Below are positions 53,539-62,307 of a stretch of 64,000 bases of DNA, one piece after another. How positions within the stretch are numbered: the stretch's first letter is position 1; each line of letters begins with the position of its first letter. The notes under the pieces are model-generated. The model saw only the letters and a program-made list of their open reading frames with translations. It ran no database searches and was not told the DNA's origin. The position numbers and the translations under genes were made by a program. Origin of the DNA: Halorubrum salipaludis (GTDB taxonomy: Archaea > Halobacteriota > Halobacteria > Halobacteriales > Haloferacaceae); contig NZ_NSKC01000012.1 in the NCBI RefSeq assembly GCF_002286985.1, forward strand, positions 49,152 to 113,151. The letters are read 5' to 3'.

Positions 53539-54150
53539 ATGTCCGAAGAGCCGTCCCCACCCCACCGAGTGAGCCCGGATGGCGGCACTGAACACCGTGA
53601 CGTGAACGACGTCGTCGAAGCAGAATGGATCGAGGAGACGACGCCATTTGAACGAGTGTACGAAGTCATCTCTCGTGTGTACGATCCGCTGTCTGCAGCA
53701 CAGATCGCCGAGCGTGCCCGCGTCTCATCGACCACGGCGCGAAAGCACCTGCGAACGCTCGAGAGCGCTGGTGAGGTAACGACGTCTCAGGATGGTCAGA
53801 CGACGCACTACCGACGGTCGGAAACGGCTATCGTCACTGAACACGCCCAGTCGCTCCTCGCGGAACGGACGCCCGAAGAGATCGCGTCCGGCATCGCTGA
53901 TATGAAGGCGCAAATACAGGCGTGGCGCGAGGAATACGGTGTTGATTCACCTGAGGAATTCGCCCGAGAACTGGATATCGGCGACGCCGACAGCGACCAC
54001 GGTGCGCTCCTCACAGAATGGCAAACGACGCGACGTAACCTCGCGCTCGCACAGGCAACACTCGCGATTGGTGAAGTGAGTCAAACTGGTCACCTCACTG
54101 GCACGGATACAGACGACGATGGCAATGACGATACATCCATCGTCGTATGA
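53539..54150 (+). CDS. winged-helix regulator (DUF7342-like)
   Basis: 203 residues with a clear HTH around residues 50-80 (S-A-A-Q-I-A-E-R-A-R-V-S-S-T-T-A-R-K-H-L). The rest is helical and acidic. Its start overlaps nothing upstream and its stop overlaps the next gene by 4 bp. Because IR copy C sits in its promoter, it is a candidate binder of that element. Family function not established to my knowledge. Confidence 0.75.
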   Translation: MSEEPSPPHRVSPDGGTEHRDVNDVVEAEWIEETTPFERVYEVISRVYDPLSAAQIAERARVSSTTARKHLRTLESAGEVTTSQDGQTTHYRRSETAIVTEHAQSLLAERTPEEIASGIADMKAQIQAWREEYGVDSPEEFARELDIGDADSDHGALLTEWQTTRRNLALAQATLAIGEVSQTGHLTGTDTDDDGNDDTSIVV

Positions 54151-54629
54151 CCGACGACGGAGACCCCGCTCACCATATTCAGCCAGACGAGCAGTCTGAG
54201 GTGTTTGGTCCCATCGACGCCGGGGCATTACGGGAGATACGAGACCTGTTCGTGGACCTTGAGCCGCTGGTCCAGACCGCGTCATTGGACGACCCACTGA
54301 ATCCACAGACACTCTCGGTCGAACTATCTGATGGCGTCGGAGCGGCGTCAACCGCCCGGATAGACGTCCGGTGGAGTCTCACCGGGAACTACGCCGTACA
54401 CTACACAGATGCCCGAGACCGAAATTTTCGGTTCGACTGCCATCCGAAACCCGACGCGCCGCGCCGACACTTCCATTCACCTCCCGATGCGCCAAGCCGC
54501 CCCGTTGACCCGTCCTGTATATCTGTGTCCGAGACAAGCCTTGTGACGCGAGCGATTCTCCAGCGGTGGCGATACGCCTATACGAATGGAACATTCGAGG
54601 GACTCAATGACGCAGAAAATCCACCGTAA
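54147..54629 (+). CDS. conserved partner of the HTH gene
   Basis: 160 residues, translationally coupled (4-bp overlap) with the HTH gene. Middle strands (R-I-D-V-R-W-S-L-T-G-N-Y-A-V-H-Y-T) look like a small alpha/beta or RelE-like fold, but I cannot identify a family. The pair recurs in haloarchaea as I recall and may be a toxin-antitoxin-like or regulator/effector unit. Confidence 0.7.
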   Translation: MTDDGDPAHHIQPDEQSEVFGPIDAGALREIRDLFVDLEPLVQTASLDDPLNPQTLSVELSDGVGAASTARIDVRWSLTGNYAVHYTDARDRNFRFDCHPKPDAPRRHFHSPPDAPSRPVDPSCISVSETSLVTRAILQRWRYAYTNGTFEGLNDAENPP

Positions 54630-54656
54630 CATCCTCTTCACTGTTTAGAGTGAGGA

Positions 54657-54685
54657 GGCTCTGTTGAAACCCTCAGCGACTGATA
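54657..54685 (+). repeat. insertion-sequence-like end bounding the GTPase/repair module (left)
   Basis: Begins GGCTCTGTTGAAACCCTCAG. Pairs with the inverted end at 60272-60300; 25 of 29 positions match. Encloses 5.6 kb. Confidence 0.6.
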
Positions 54686-55142
54686 GTTTGGAGAGGTTAT
54701 CCTGACTACAGGGCGTGAATGTAATGCGAACCGAGGTTAATTTTCGGGAGAGGCCGATTGCGCAGTACAGGAGACTCACGCATCGCTCAGTACAGGTCCT
54801 GTGGATAGCACACTCTTCCCGTCGTCAGTCTCGAATGAACACCCGAGCTCGGAATCCTCGCTACGTGACTGAGGCTCATCACTGATAAGCACGCAGTCGA
54901 ACGGTATGCGTGACTGTGCGAGTAATTCGTCAACGTGGACAGTAGCGTCCTACTGTCTCACGACACCGCGAGCGTCGATAAGGGAGGATCGGGCTTTCCG
55001 AGACGTTGAACGGCGACAAACTCTTTTTTGATAGCAAAGAGGAATGAGTAGCTCCGAACAAGAGCCAGTTATACGTAGCGCGACAGTCAAAGTGTGGAAA
55101 AATCGATAGAATAGAATAGTTCCTATCGACAACTTCTGTAGT
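54686..55142. other. non-coding stretch with a dispersed repeat
   Basis: No supported gene. It holds the inverted copy (54756-54797) of the repeat found at 2687-2726. The last part, before 55143, is AT-rich promoter-like sequence. Confidence 0.55.
54756..54797. repeat. inverted copy of the 2687 repeat
   Basis: Reads in reverse CTGTACTGAGCGAT, then CTGTACTGCGCAAT 25 bp on, matching about 36 of 43 positions of 2687-2729. Confidence 0.55.
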
Positions 55143-56408
55143 ATGAATATGTTCGACGGTTCCAAGAGTGTAAATTCCGGTAGATACCAGAGTCTCTCTG
55201 ATCTAATTGCTAGCGTTATAGAACTTGGTGATCTCCCAGAGGAAACCCGAGGAACTGTCGTTGAATATTGTCAAAAGGCGCTCGTAAATGACGTGCTTGA
55301 TCAGAACACAGAACCTCGGCCACCGAGGTTGTATCTGTTTGGCCGATCAGGGGCTGGGAAATCCTCACTAATTAACGCGGTAAGTAACGAGGAAGTGACT
55401 GAGGTGGGTACATTTGAGCCGACCACGGCATCCTCAGAGGTCTACGAGGCCGAATTACCACGTATAAATGAAAAATGGCATCTCGTCGATTCACGTGGAC
55501 TCTTCGAGAGTGTACCAGCAGATGGCGGTATGTCGGTAAATACAGTTGAGAAACTGAAAGCAGATCTTGAGACATATAATCCGGACATTCTTCTCCATGT
55601 AATGACGCCAGAACAAGTACGAGCTGGTGAGGATGATTTTGACACCATAGAGAAGTTAGACGATGCTCTCGTCGGTGGCCTCCCACCAAGGGTGACCTGT
55701 ATCAACAAGGTCGATACGTTCCTCTCGCTGGGGGAAGACTGGCCACCTGAGGAAAACGAGACGGTTCGACAGCGGATCATTGAGGTTCTGAATCTTGTAA
55801 CCGAAATTCTTCCCGTCTATCAGCACGAGAATATTGATGCGGAAGACTCTGTTCGAGGTCGGCTGTTCGGTTCTAACAAAAATTTGGGAGCAATTCCACT
55901 CTATGTGAAAGAAAAGCCCTACTGGAATCTGACCGCTCTCAAAGATATGTTATATTATCGAAAACAAAATCAAACAATCTTAGATTTTACACAAGTACAA
56001 CGCCAAAAGCGGATGATGAGACGCTTGGCACGGAAGCAAACAATCCAAATGGCAGAAACAATCAATGAGTCTCCACGCAGGTTGATTGTTGATCCGCGGG
56101 TCCCGATAGTAACCGGTCTTGAATCTTTCCTGATCGCACTCATTGGGGCATTTGCTGGGAGAAAACTCCATAGAAAGACAGTTGAAGAGTATCATCAATC
56201 TGTGGATCTATCTCTAGGAGATGTGATGTCAACAACATCAGGAGTCACAACTGATGTTATTACGGGGCTATTCAAACAGGATCTCAAGTATATCAGAAAT
56301 AACTTCTACTGTGTTGGCCGGTCAGCAGAGGTATTCTTTTTTGATGATGAGAGGGTTGACCCCGAAGAATTTAGACCTGAAGCGAAACAGTATTTCCACC
56401 AATCCTAG
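55143..56408 (+). CDS. membrane-associated GTPase 1
   Basis: 421 residues. GTPase motifs: G1 G-R-S-G-A-G-K-S at 67-74, G3 D-S-R-G at 116-119, G4 N-K-V-D at 188-191. The C-terminal part has a long helix and a hydrophobic stretch (about residues 320-345), so it may attach to membrane. Relative to its neighbours its DNA is richer in A/T. Twin of the next gene, with shared L-H-V-M-T-P and R-A-G-E blocks. Dynamin-, IRG- or YfjP-like roles in defence or membrane remodelling are possible; not proven. Confidence 0.78.
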   Translation: MNMFDGSKSVNSGRYQSLSDLIASVIELGDLPEETRGTVVEYCQKALVNDVLDQNTEPRPPRLYLFGRSGAGKSSLINAVSNEEVTEVGTFEPTTASSEVYEAELPRINEKWHLVDSRGLFESVPADGGMSVNTVEKLKADLETYNPDILLHVMTPEQVRAGEDDFDTIEKLDDALVGGLPPRVTCINKVDTFLSLGEDWPPEENETVRQRIIEVLNLVTEILPVYQHENIDAEDSVRGRLFGSNKNLGAIPLYVKEKPYWNLTALKDMLYYRKQNQTILDFTQVQRQKRMMRRLARKQTIQMAETINESPRRLIVDPRVPIVTGLESFLIALIGAFAGRKLHRKTVEEYHQSVDLSLGDVMSTTSGVTTDVITGLFKQDLKYIRNNFYCVGRSAEVFFFDDERVDPEEFRPEAKQYFHQS

Positions 56409-56458
56409 TTGTTCACTCGTCAGACAGTTTTATAAAATAGCCAATTGGTATATCCTTC

Positions 56459-57760
56459 ATGGCTGTTGATACTGAAACGTATGCAGACCTCCGAAAACGT
56501 CTACAACTTGCGATTGATTTCGCACCGATTGGGGAAGAGAAGAAACAGCAGATCGAAGACGAGCTGTTCGACCAACTAGTAGGGGATTTTGATACCCTCA
56601 TTGATGATTCACGCCCACCAAGGCTGTTCATCCTCGGTCGTTCGGGTGCTGGAAAATCGTCGCTTATCAATGCGCTCGCAAACAAGGAATTCGCTGACGT
56701 CGGTGCTGTTGAACCTGAAACGGTTGACTCGCAAAAGTATCAAATTTCCTTTCCAGATCGGTACGCCAACTGGGAGGTGGTCGATTCACGTGGGCTATTC
56801 GAAAGTACGCCCGCCGGTGAAGAGCTCTCAGAAGGGACAGTTGAGAAAGTAAAAGAAGACATTCGTCAATACAAGCCTGATATTGTCCTTCATGTAATGA
56901 CACCAGACCAGGCACGAGCAGGAGAACAAGACTTCGACACAATTGACAATGATCTGCGAGAGAATATTCCTGGCTTCCCGCCTATTATCTACTGCTTGAA
57001 CAAGGTAGACAGTCATCTCTCCCCAGGAGGAGACTGGCCACCAGAGAATAATCCAGCCTTGGCGGGGACAATCACGGACAATCTCGATTTCGTCTCCCGA
57101 TTACGGGATGCAGAGCAGAAAGAACCATATGACCGGAACTATCCTGTTCGCGGGTATCTTTTCCACTCTAGAGAAAAGTTCCAGCAGGAAGATTCCAGTG
57201 TATCGGAGTCACTACAAGATATCGGCGTGTTCCCAAGCTATCTCAAAGAGGAACCCTACTGGAATGTCGAAACGATTTCTGAGCTGATTGGAGATAGTAT
57301 CCCTCAAGAAGCAGTCTTACAGTTTGCGCAAGCTCAACGCCGAAACAGGCTTATGCGAGAAATTTCTCGAAAACAGACGCGTAAGATTTCTGTCACCGGG
57401 GCAAGCATTGCTGCTGCGGATCTCTCTGGGTTCTCCGATATCGCGCTTCTGACTCCTCTTCAAGTGTATCTTGTCATGTTAATCGCCTCGTTCTCTTGTC
57501 GTGAATTTAGCAAGGAGACAGCAAAGGACTACTTTACCGAACTTGGCGCAGTCGGTGGGGCTGGCTTCGGACTACGGAAAGTTGCTGGAGCAGCTGCAGG
57601 AGTGATCCCCGGCGCAGGCCAGGCGCTAAACGCGGTCATCGCTGGTGCTGGTACGTATGCGATCGGGCGTTCAGCAGAAGCATATTACTTCGAAGATGAA
57701 TATATCGCTCCCTCAGAATTCATTACAGAAGGGAAAGATTGGGCCCGTAACAAACTCTAG
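56459..57760 (+). CDS. membrane-associated GTPase 2
   Basis: 433 residues; paralogue of the upstream gene with G1 at 60-67, G3 D-S-R-G at 109-112 and G4 N-K-V-D at 181-184. The C terminus contains two hydrophobic helices and a P-G-A-G-Q-A-L segment resembling DUF697 of other GTPases, better developed than in GTPase 1. It begins 50 bp after the first, probably one transcript. The pair likely forms a hetero-oligomer. Part of the module flanked by insertion-sequence-like ends. Confidence 0.8.
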   Translation: MAVDTETYADLRKRLQLAIDFAPIGEEKKQQIEDELFDQLVGDFDTLIDDSRPPRLFILGRSGAGKSSLINALANKEFADVGAVEPETVDSQKYQISFPDRYANWEVVDSRGLFESTPAGEELSEGTVEKVKEDIRQYKPDIVLHVMTPDQARAGEQDFDTIDNDLRENIPGFPPIIYCLNKVDSHLSPGGDWPPENNPALAGTITDNLDFVSRLRDAEQKEPYDRNYPVRGYLFHSREKFQQEDSSVSESLQDIGVFPSYLKEEPYWNVETISELIGDSIPQEAVLQFAQAQRRNRLMREISRKQTRKISVTGASIAAADLSGFSDIALLTPLQVYLVMLIASFSCREFSKETAKDYFTELGAVGGAGFGLRKVAGAAAGVIPGAGQALNAVIAGAGTYAIGRSAEAYYFEDEYIAPSEFITEGKDWARNKL

Positions 57761-58008
57761 AGTTGGCCTGACCGCCACATATTGTTCTGGAAACTGGGGT
57801 GGATTACTGGTGTTTGGTGATGTCGGTGAATGAAAAGCTCATCTTCCGAGGGACATAGATCCAGTCCTCTTAGATTGAGCAGGTCTATTGAGCCCGCAGA
57901 AGCCAGTGTAATATCTAGGATTACTTGACTGGCATTCTGTTCTCCAGTAGGGTGTGAGGCATCTTGTCTAAGATACGTACTACCGAGGAGGATGTCAAGT
58001 TGATCGAA

Positions 58009-58665
58009 TTACTGATTGCCCCTCACCGGTTCAAGCGATTTCATCGAAAAGTCTGATTTCGAGCAGTACCGTTCCGCAACGTCCATTAGCGCTCGTGTAC
58101 GCCGAATATCGGCGACGTTGTGGAGTACGACCGCTCCGAAATCACCAGTCTCCCACGCGTCGACGGCTTCGCTGCTCTCCCCAAATGGATCGACTGTGCC
58201 GTGGCCGGAAGCCACGAGCTCGCCATACACTCCAGTGAGGCTGTTCTCGCTCGTATTGAACCGTGAGGAGAAGACCTCCATCACGTCGATGTACGGTAGC
58301 TCGGCGAACGGCCACTCGCGTTCGTGATGACTTAACCGCGTTCGAAGGAATGGCAGATCGAATCCTCCTTTCCAGGTTTCCCCATTATACGCTACGAGTT
58401 TGACATCTCGCTGTGCGATCGTGGTATCGACGAACGTCTTGACGGCGTCCAACAGCGCGCCCTCATCGTCATGAACAGAGAGCGTCACTGGCGTAGTGAG
58501 ATGGTCGTTCACGCGTTCTTCGATATCTGAGGCACACGCACTCCCGGCTGTATTGAGGAACACTCGCGAGCCGATCTCGGCGTCAAAGCCGACGACGGTC
58601 AACTTGTCAGTCGTCGAAAACCCCGTCGTCTCGATGTCGAATGCGATCGTCGCGAGTGTACTCAT
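58009..58665 (-). CDS. DnaQ-like 3'-5' exonuclease
   Basis: 218 residues of the DEDD exonuclease fold: F-D-I-E-T-T-G-F (motif I), Y-N-G-E-T-W... F-D-L-P-F-L-R-T-R (motif II) and H-N-V-A-D-I-R-R-T (motif III region). It probably degrades DNA from 3' ends. PolB in this window lacks a clear exonuclease, so this may supply proofreading. The stop overlaps the next gene start, and IR copy D precedes the operon. Confidence 0.82.
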   Translation of the reverse strand: MSTLATIAFDIETTGFSTTDKLTVVGFDAEIGSRVFLNTAGSACASDIEERVNDHLTTPVTLSVHDDEGALLDAVKTFVDTTIAQRDVKLVAYNGETWKGGFDLPFLRTRLSHHEREWPFAELPYIDVMEVFSSRFNTSENSLTGVYGELVASGHGTVDPFGESSEAVDAWETGDFGAVVLHNVADIRRTRALMDVAERYCSKSDFSMKSLEPVRGNQ

Positions 58666-58979
58666 TGGGGTTCCTCGCTGGTTTCTTCATCGGATACTTG
58701 TGCATCGGTGCGCTGTTCGTCGAGCCGGTGTTCGAGCGCTTCGAGGCGTTCCTCATGGTCTTCCAATGTGGCCTCCTGTTCGAGATCGATACTGAACAGC
58801 GCCGGCACCAGTGGATTCTGATGGTTCAACAGTCCGCTCGCGTCGGCGTGCTCGCGGGCGTACTCGAACAGCCGGTCGAAGCGTGGTTGGTCGCGACGAC
58901 GGAGTGCCCGACGGAACTCCGCCCAGCGCTCTTCGATGGCCCGCAGTGCATCCCGATATGTCGGGTTCGTGCGTCCCAT
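58662..58979 (-). CDS. small helical protein in the repair operon (DUF8156-like)
   Basis: 105 residues from the ATG at 58979; helical and charged, beginning G-R-T-N-P-T-Y-R-D-A-L-R-A and ending in a coiled coil (H-E-E-R-L-E-A-L-E-H-R-L). The partner role is inferred from 4-bp overlap with the exonuclease and close spacing with the RecA-like gene. The DUF8156 name is from memory. Confidence 0.65.
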   Translation of the reverse strand: MGRTNPTYRDALRAIEERWAEFRRALRRRDQPRFDRLFEYAREHADASGLLNHQNPLVPALFSIDLEQEATLEDHEERLEALEHRLDEQRTDAQVSDEETSEEPQ

Positions 58980-58981
58980 TG

Positions 58982-59920
58982 TTAGCGCCCCCCAGATGCT
59001 GTCCACGCATCGAGGAGCGGCCTCGTGGTGAGCGACGTCGTCTCGCCGTCAGCAGTCACGCCTGTTCCGACACCTGCCGGAGTCGACGTCGACGACGAGG
59101 GTGTCGCCGGTTCGAGCCCGACCTGTGTCGCCCGCGCAGCGAGTAGCTGTCGCCAGTAGGCGAACGTGGTCTGGTAGTACGAACCGTCGTCGACGGGATA
59201 GACGAGTGTCTCGAACTCGTCACCGACGAGTCGCGGCCCCATCCGGGTTTGCTCACACTCAAGATGGTGCTTGGTGGCCGTCGCGACCGATGCTGTGAAC
59301 TCATCGATCGTACTCCGAGTAACGAGTACCGGGACGTCGTAGCTGTCGGCGTACGTCGCTAGCCGAGCGAGGGTTCTCGCTTGCAGTGTTTCTGCGTGTT
59401 GCTCGCTGAGCGTCTCGTCGCTGCGGTACTGGGCGTCGACGGCCGGCGCAACGATGAGCGATGGGGTGTGTGGAGACGAGTTTTCGCTATGAGTCGATGA
59501 CTGTCGACCGGATGTGCTGGTGACGGCGGTCGATTTCTGGATGGCATGGTTTACTGCCGTCGGGAGATTGTCGACAGCGCCGTAGTGCTGATACGCGGTG
59601 AATCCGCGTGCGACGTGGATCCGGTCGAGCAACCGCTGGCTCGGTGTGATCTGAGCCAGCGTCGTCGTCGTCGCGTGGCCGTTCGCATCAACCCAGAAGG
59701 CGGGCCCATCGTGTACCAGGAGATGGTCAAGCACGAGCGACTGGAGGATTGGGACGCCACGGCCGCGGTCAACGTCGAGCAGCGTGATGCCGTCGTCGAG
59801 TGACGGTAGGAGCATCTCTTCTGTGGCTGGGTCGACTTGATCAGCCAAGGTTCGATTGCGGTCTGCGCCCCGTGTCGGCTTGTCGGCCGTCATTCGGTTC
59901 GATGGTGGGTGATCTCCCAT
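58982..59920 (-). CDS. RecA/RadA-superfamily protein without Walker A
   Basis: 312 residues (or from ATG 59893). The core strand-turn-helix (L-L-D-V-D-R-G-R-G-V-P-I-L-Q-S) occupies the position of Walker A but lacks G-K-T; F-W-V-D-A-N-G follows and V-L-V-T-R-S-T closes the sheet. I interpret it as a RecA-like scaffold that probably does not hydrolyse ATP, much as ImuA does in bacterial mutasomes. It heads the operon with the small protein and the exonuclease. Confidence 0.6.
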   Translation of the reverse strand: MGDHPPSNRMTADKPTRGADRNRTLADQVDPATEEMLLPSLDDGITLLDVDRGRGVPILQSLVLDHLLVHDGPAFWVDANGHATTTTLAQITPSQRLLDRIHVARGFTAYQHYGAVDNLPTAVNHAIQKSTAVTSTSGRQSSTHSENSSPHTPSLIVAPAVDAQYRSDETLSEQHAETLQARTLARLATYADSYDVPVLVTRSTIDEFTASVATATKHHLECEQTRMGPRLVGDEFETLVYPVDDGSYYQTTFAYWRQLLAARATQVGLEPATPSSSTSTPAGVGTGVTADGETTSLTTRPLLDAWTASGGR

Positions 59921-60083
59921 ACTCGATAACTAGTCACGCTCTCAATAAGCGACGGCGCGGCGCTTCCGGACTTCCAGAAAAGAATGTACCAGACGTCAAT
60001 TCGAACTCTGTCACCGGATCTTGGGGAGTGGTAGACTGTTTCCAAGACTCTTTCCGAGGTGGCTGCTATCTTTGACCGCCGAA

Positions 60084-60124
60084 TTAACCAACATTTCGGT
60101 ATGTCCCGGCAACTTGTTGGTTAA
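60084..60124. promoter_or_regulatory. TTAACCAACA inverted repeat, copy D
   Basis: Half-sites at 60084-60093 and 60115-60124, step 31 bp; 163 bp upstream of the RecA-like/exonuclease operon start. Confidence 0.65.
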
Positions 60125-60271
60125 TCCAGTTATCCTCATTGTGGCGCACCTCGTCGATGATATCTCTAGATATGATTATTCAGAATATGATTATTCAGAA
60201 TATTTTATCTCACGCTCACTAATTCAGTGCTACTCGATGTACCATGTACTGACCGCGACTGGGTCATAATA
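60125..60271. other. AT-rich non-coding stretch
   Basis: Contains a short tandem run (GATTATTCAGAATAT, twice at about 60175-60200). No supported gene. Confidence 0.45.
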
Positions 60272-60300
60272 TATCACTTGCTGAGGATCTCAACAGAGCC
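60272..60300 (-). repeat. insertion-sequence-like end bounding the GTPase/repair module (right)
   Basis: The reverse complement begins GGCTCTGTTGAGATCCTCAG and matches the end at 1365 in about 33 of 37 positions, and the one at 54657 in 25 of 29. No flanking duplication is seen. Confidence 0.6.
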
Positions 60301-60534
60301 TGTAATCCACGTTGAAGCCTTCGGACTGGTACGCGACTGACCGACGTTCTCCACTCTCTTGTCACTTGAGCCGTCCGACTTTGTGGCCCTGTTGCGTTTC
60401 TTTCGGAGCATCTGGACGTTCTTGTGAATCTCCGAGACGAGTGGCCCAACCCCGACACCGTCTGCCGATTCAACAGAGCATACCGGGACCGAACATCCGA
60501 ACGTACAAGACACCGCCTCCCAAGAAATATACAG

Positions 60535-61425
60535 ATGAGTGTGCCGCTGCGTGACATCAGTCTGGTCCGCGACGGTGAGAAGCAGCGCGCTCCGAATTTG
60601 ATCGGTCTTGATGAATCGACCACGACGGTAGAAGGAACGCGATATACCATTGTAGTCGCCGTTCGTACTGCTCGAGAGGACGATATCTCTCTTCTCCGCG
60701 CACTTATTGAAAATGACCTCCAGCCGTTCAAGCACAAATCATCGTCACTACTCCGTTACGGAGATGTCTCTACAGAGGAGCGTGCTAGGCGGGTCCAAGG
60801 ACTTATCGAGGATCTTCGATCGCTACCGGTCTCTTGGAGTGCCATCCTCTGGGAGGGCTCCGACAAGGCTACTGGACTCGCGACATGCGCAGTTACAGCT
60901 GCAAAAAAATCAATCACTAACCCACTCCAGGTGGGAGACCTTGCCCATGGATGTGGCAAAACGGCGTTCCTTCATGATGGTCGTGAAGATGCCCACAGCA
61001 ATTATTTTCACCAGCTAAAGCGACAGATGCCTTCAGCATTCGACACCAGTTTTCAGCAGTCCATCTGTCCTGTTTTGTTAACGTTCATGGAGGGGGCTGA
61101 TCGGACATATCCCGCAACGAATACGGCAGACTACATTGCTGGTCATATTACCCGTCTGTTGGAGAATGGTCGATCTGAGCTCCCACCCCAGGTTCTCGAT
61201 TTTGACCCATCATGGGTAGATCCTGCACCTCAGGCAGAGGTTCCCTACCAGCTTGACTCGATTCGTCCGATTCGCGAAGAGGGCGTCCGCTCCCGAGTAC
61301 TCGCTTGGATTTTGGGAAAAGGAATTCCGATGAATCCGTCGCCAACAAACCGGGACCCGTACCGCGATCACGTAAGCCAGATCGACGATGCCACTGTGCG
61401 ATCCTATCTACTGGAGGGACTGTAG
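60535..61425 (+). CDS. DUF3800-like protein
   Basis: 296 residues from the ATG at 60535. The N-terminal G-L-D-E-S-T-T-T and a later A-D-Y-I-A-G-H-I resemble the paired acidic sites of DUF3800 RNase H-like proteins, often mobile- or defence-linked. The similarity is loose, so a nuclease role is tentative. It lies just outside the inverted ends. Confidence 0.6.
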   Translation: MSVPLRDISLVRDGEKQRAPNLIGLDESTTTVEGTRYTIVVAVRTAREDDISLLRALIENDLQPFKHKSSSLLRYGDVSTEERARRVQGLIEDLRSLPVSWSAILWEGSDKATGLATCAVTAAKKSITNPLQVGDLAHGCGKTAFLHDGREDAHSNYFHQLKRQMPSAFDTSFQQSICPVLLTFMEGADRTYPATNTADYIAGHITRLLENGRSELPPQVLDFDPSWVDPAPQAEVPYQLDSIRPIREEGVRSRVLAWILGKGIPMNPSPTNRDPYRDHVSQIDDATVRSYLLEGL

Positions 61426-61648
61426 AGATGAAGACCGGATGTCGTCGGATCGTGAGCCACTACCTCACTATCCTAACCGGGAGAGGCGGCGCGTTACGCT
61501 AACCGCCTCCCCCGCATCCTCACGTGTACATAACTCGGTCCAAATGAAAAGCGTTGCTAACATGACCGGGAATTACTCATACAAGTACGGAAACTAGATT
61601 AACACACCCGTTAATCTTTTTCTCAAGCAGGTATTATGATTTGATACG

Positions 61649-62041
61649 ATGAGCCAGCCCAAGGAGTACACAATATCAGACAAGACCGAACTGGAAATTG
61701 GTGAAGGATCATTTACTGCTCAGGAAAAAAACGCACTGCAATCTGTGGGGGTACTGAGTGTCAAATCGTACAGCAGTAGTGGAGGTGTAAATAAAGCGTA
61801 TATCGATATTGAGGCACTTGCTAGGATGGCGTTTGAACACGATCTGCTTCGAAGCGTAGCAAGTAGGGTAGAAATTGATATTCTTGAAGCCTTCCGACGT
61901 AGCGATGAGAACACACTCACAACCTCTGAAATTGCCAGTATGACTGAGCGACCAAAATCAAGCATCAGTCGGGCACTTTCTCAACTGGTTGAGAAGAACA
62001 AATTGACAAAAGTTCAAGCTGGTGTATATCGACACCCCTAG
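61649..62041 (+). CDS. MarR-like winged-helix protein
   Basis: 130 residues; the HTH is in the C-terminal half (T-T-S-E-I-A-S-M-T-E-R-P-K-S-S-I-S-R-A-L). The N-terminal half has an unassigned beta-rich segment. No partner gene is adjacent. The DNA is more AT-rich than the surrounding genes. Confidence 0.72.
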   Translation: MSQPKEYTISDKTELEIGEGSFTAQEKNALQSVGVLSVKSYSSSGGVNKAYIDIEALARMAFEHDLLRSVASRVEIDILEAFRRSDENTLTTSEIASMTERPKSSISRALSQLVEKNKLTKVQAGVYRHP

Positions 62042-62070
62042 TAGCTCTCGATCAAAACAAAATAGAATCC

Positions 62071-62098
62071 GGAGCCTCTGTTGATATCCTCCGTAAGT
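62071..62098 (+). repeat. degenerate insertion-sequence-like end
   Basis: GCCTCTGTTGATATCCTCCG followed by a sequence similar to the region after the 1365 end. Isolated; no element body. Confidence 0.5.
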
Positions 62099-62307
62099 AG
62101 CAGATTCTGACCCGACTGCGTTCAATTCAGGGATATAGCCAACAATCAGTACACATACTTCTGTCGACGTTTCGTACCGTCAGAAGATCATCACTCCGTC
62201 GAGCGTGTCTGAACAGCGAATCCAATGGCGGCATCCATAACGAAGGGAATATATCTGAAGAAGGGGACTTGTACAAAGCCACGAGATACCTACTCCAAGC
62301 CTCTGAG

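Noticed and set aside
55145..55156. Another copy of the island palindrome (GAATATGTTCGA)
   Set aside because: It lies within the first codons of GTPase 1 and lacks the conserved outer base; probably chance.
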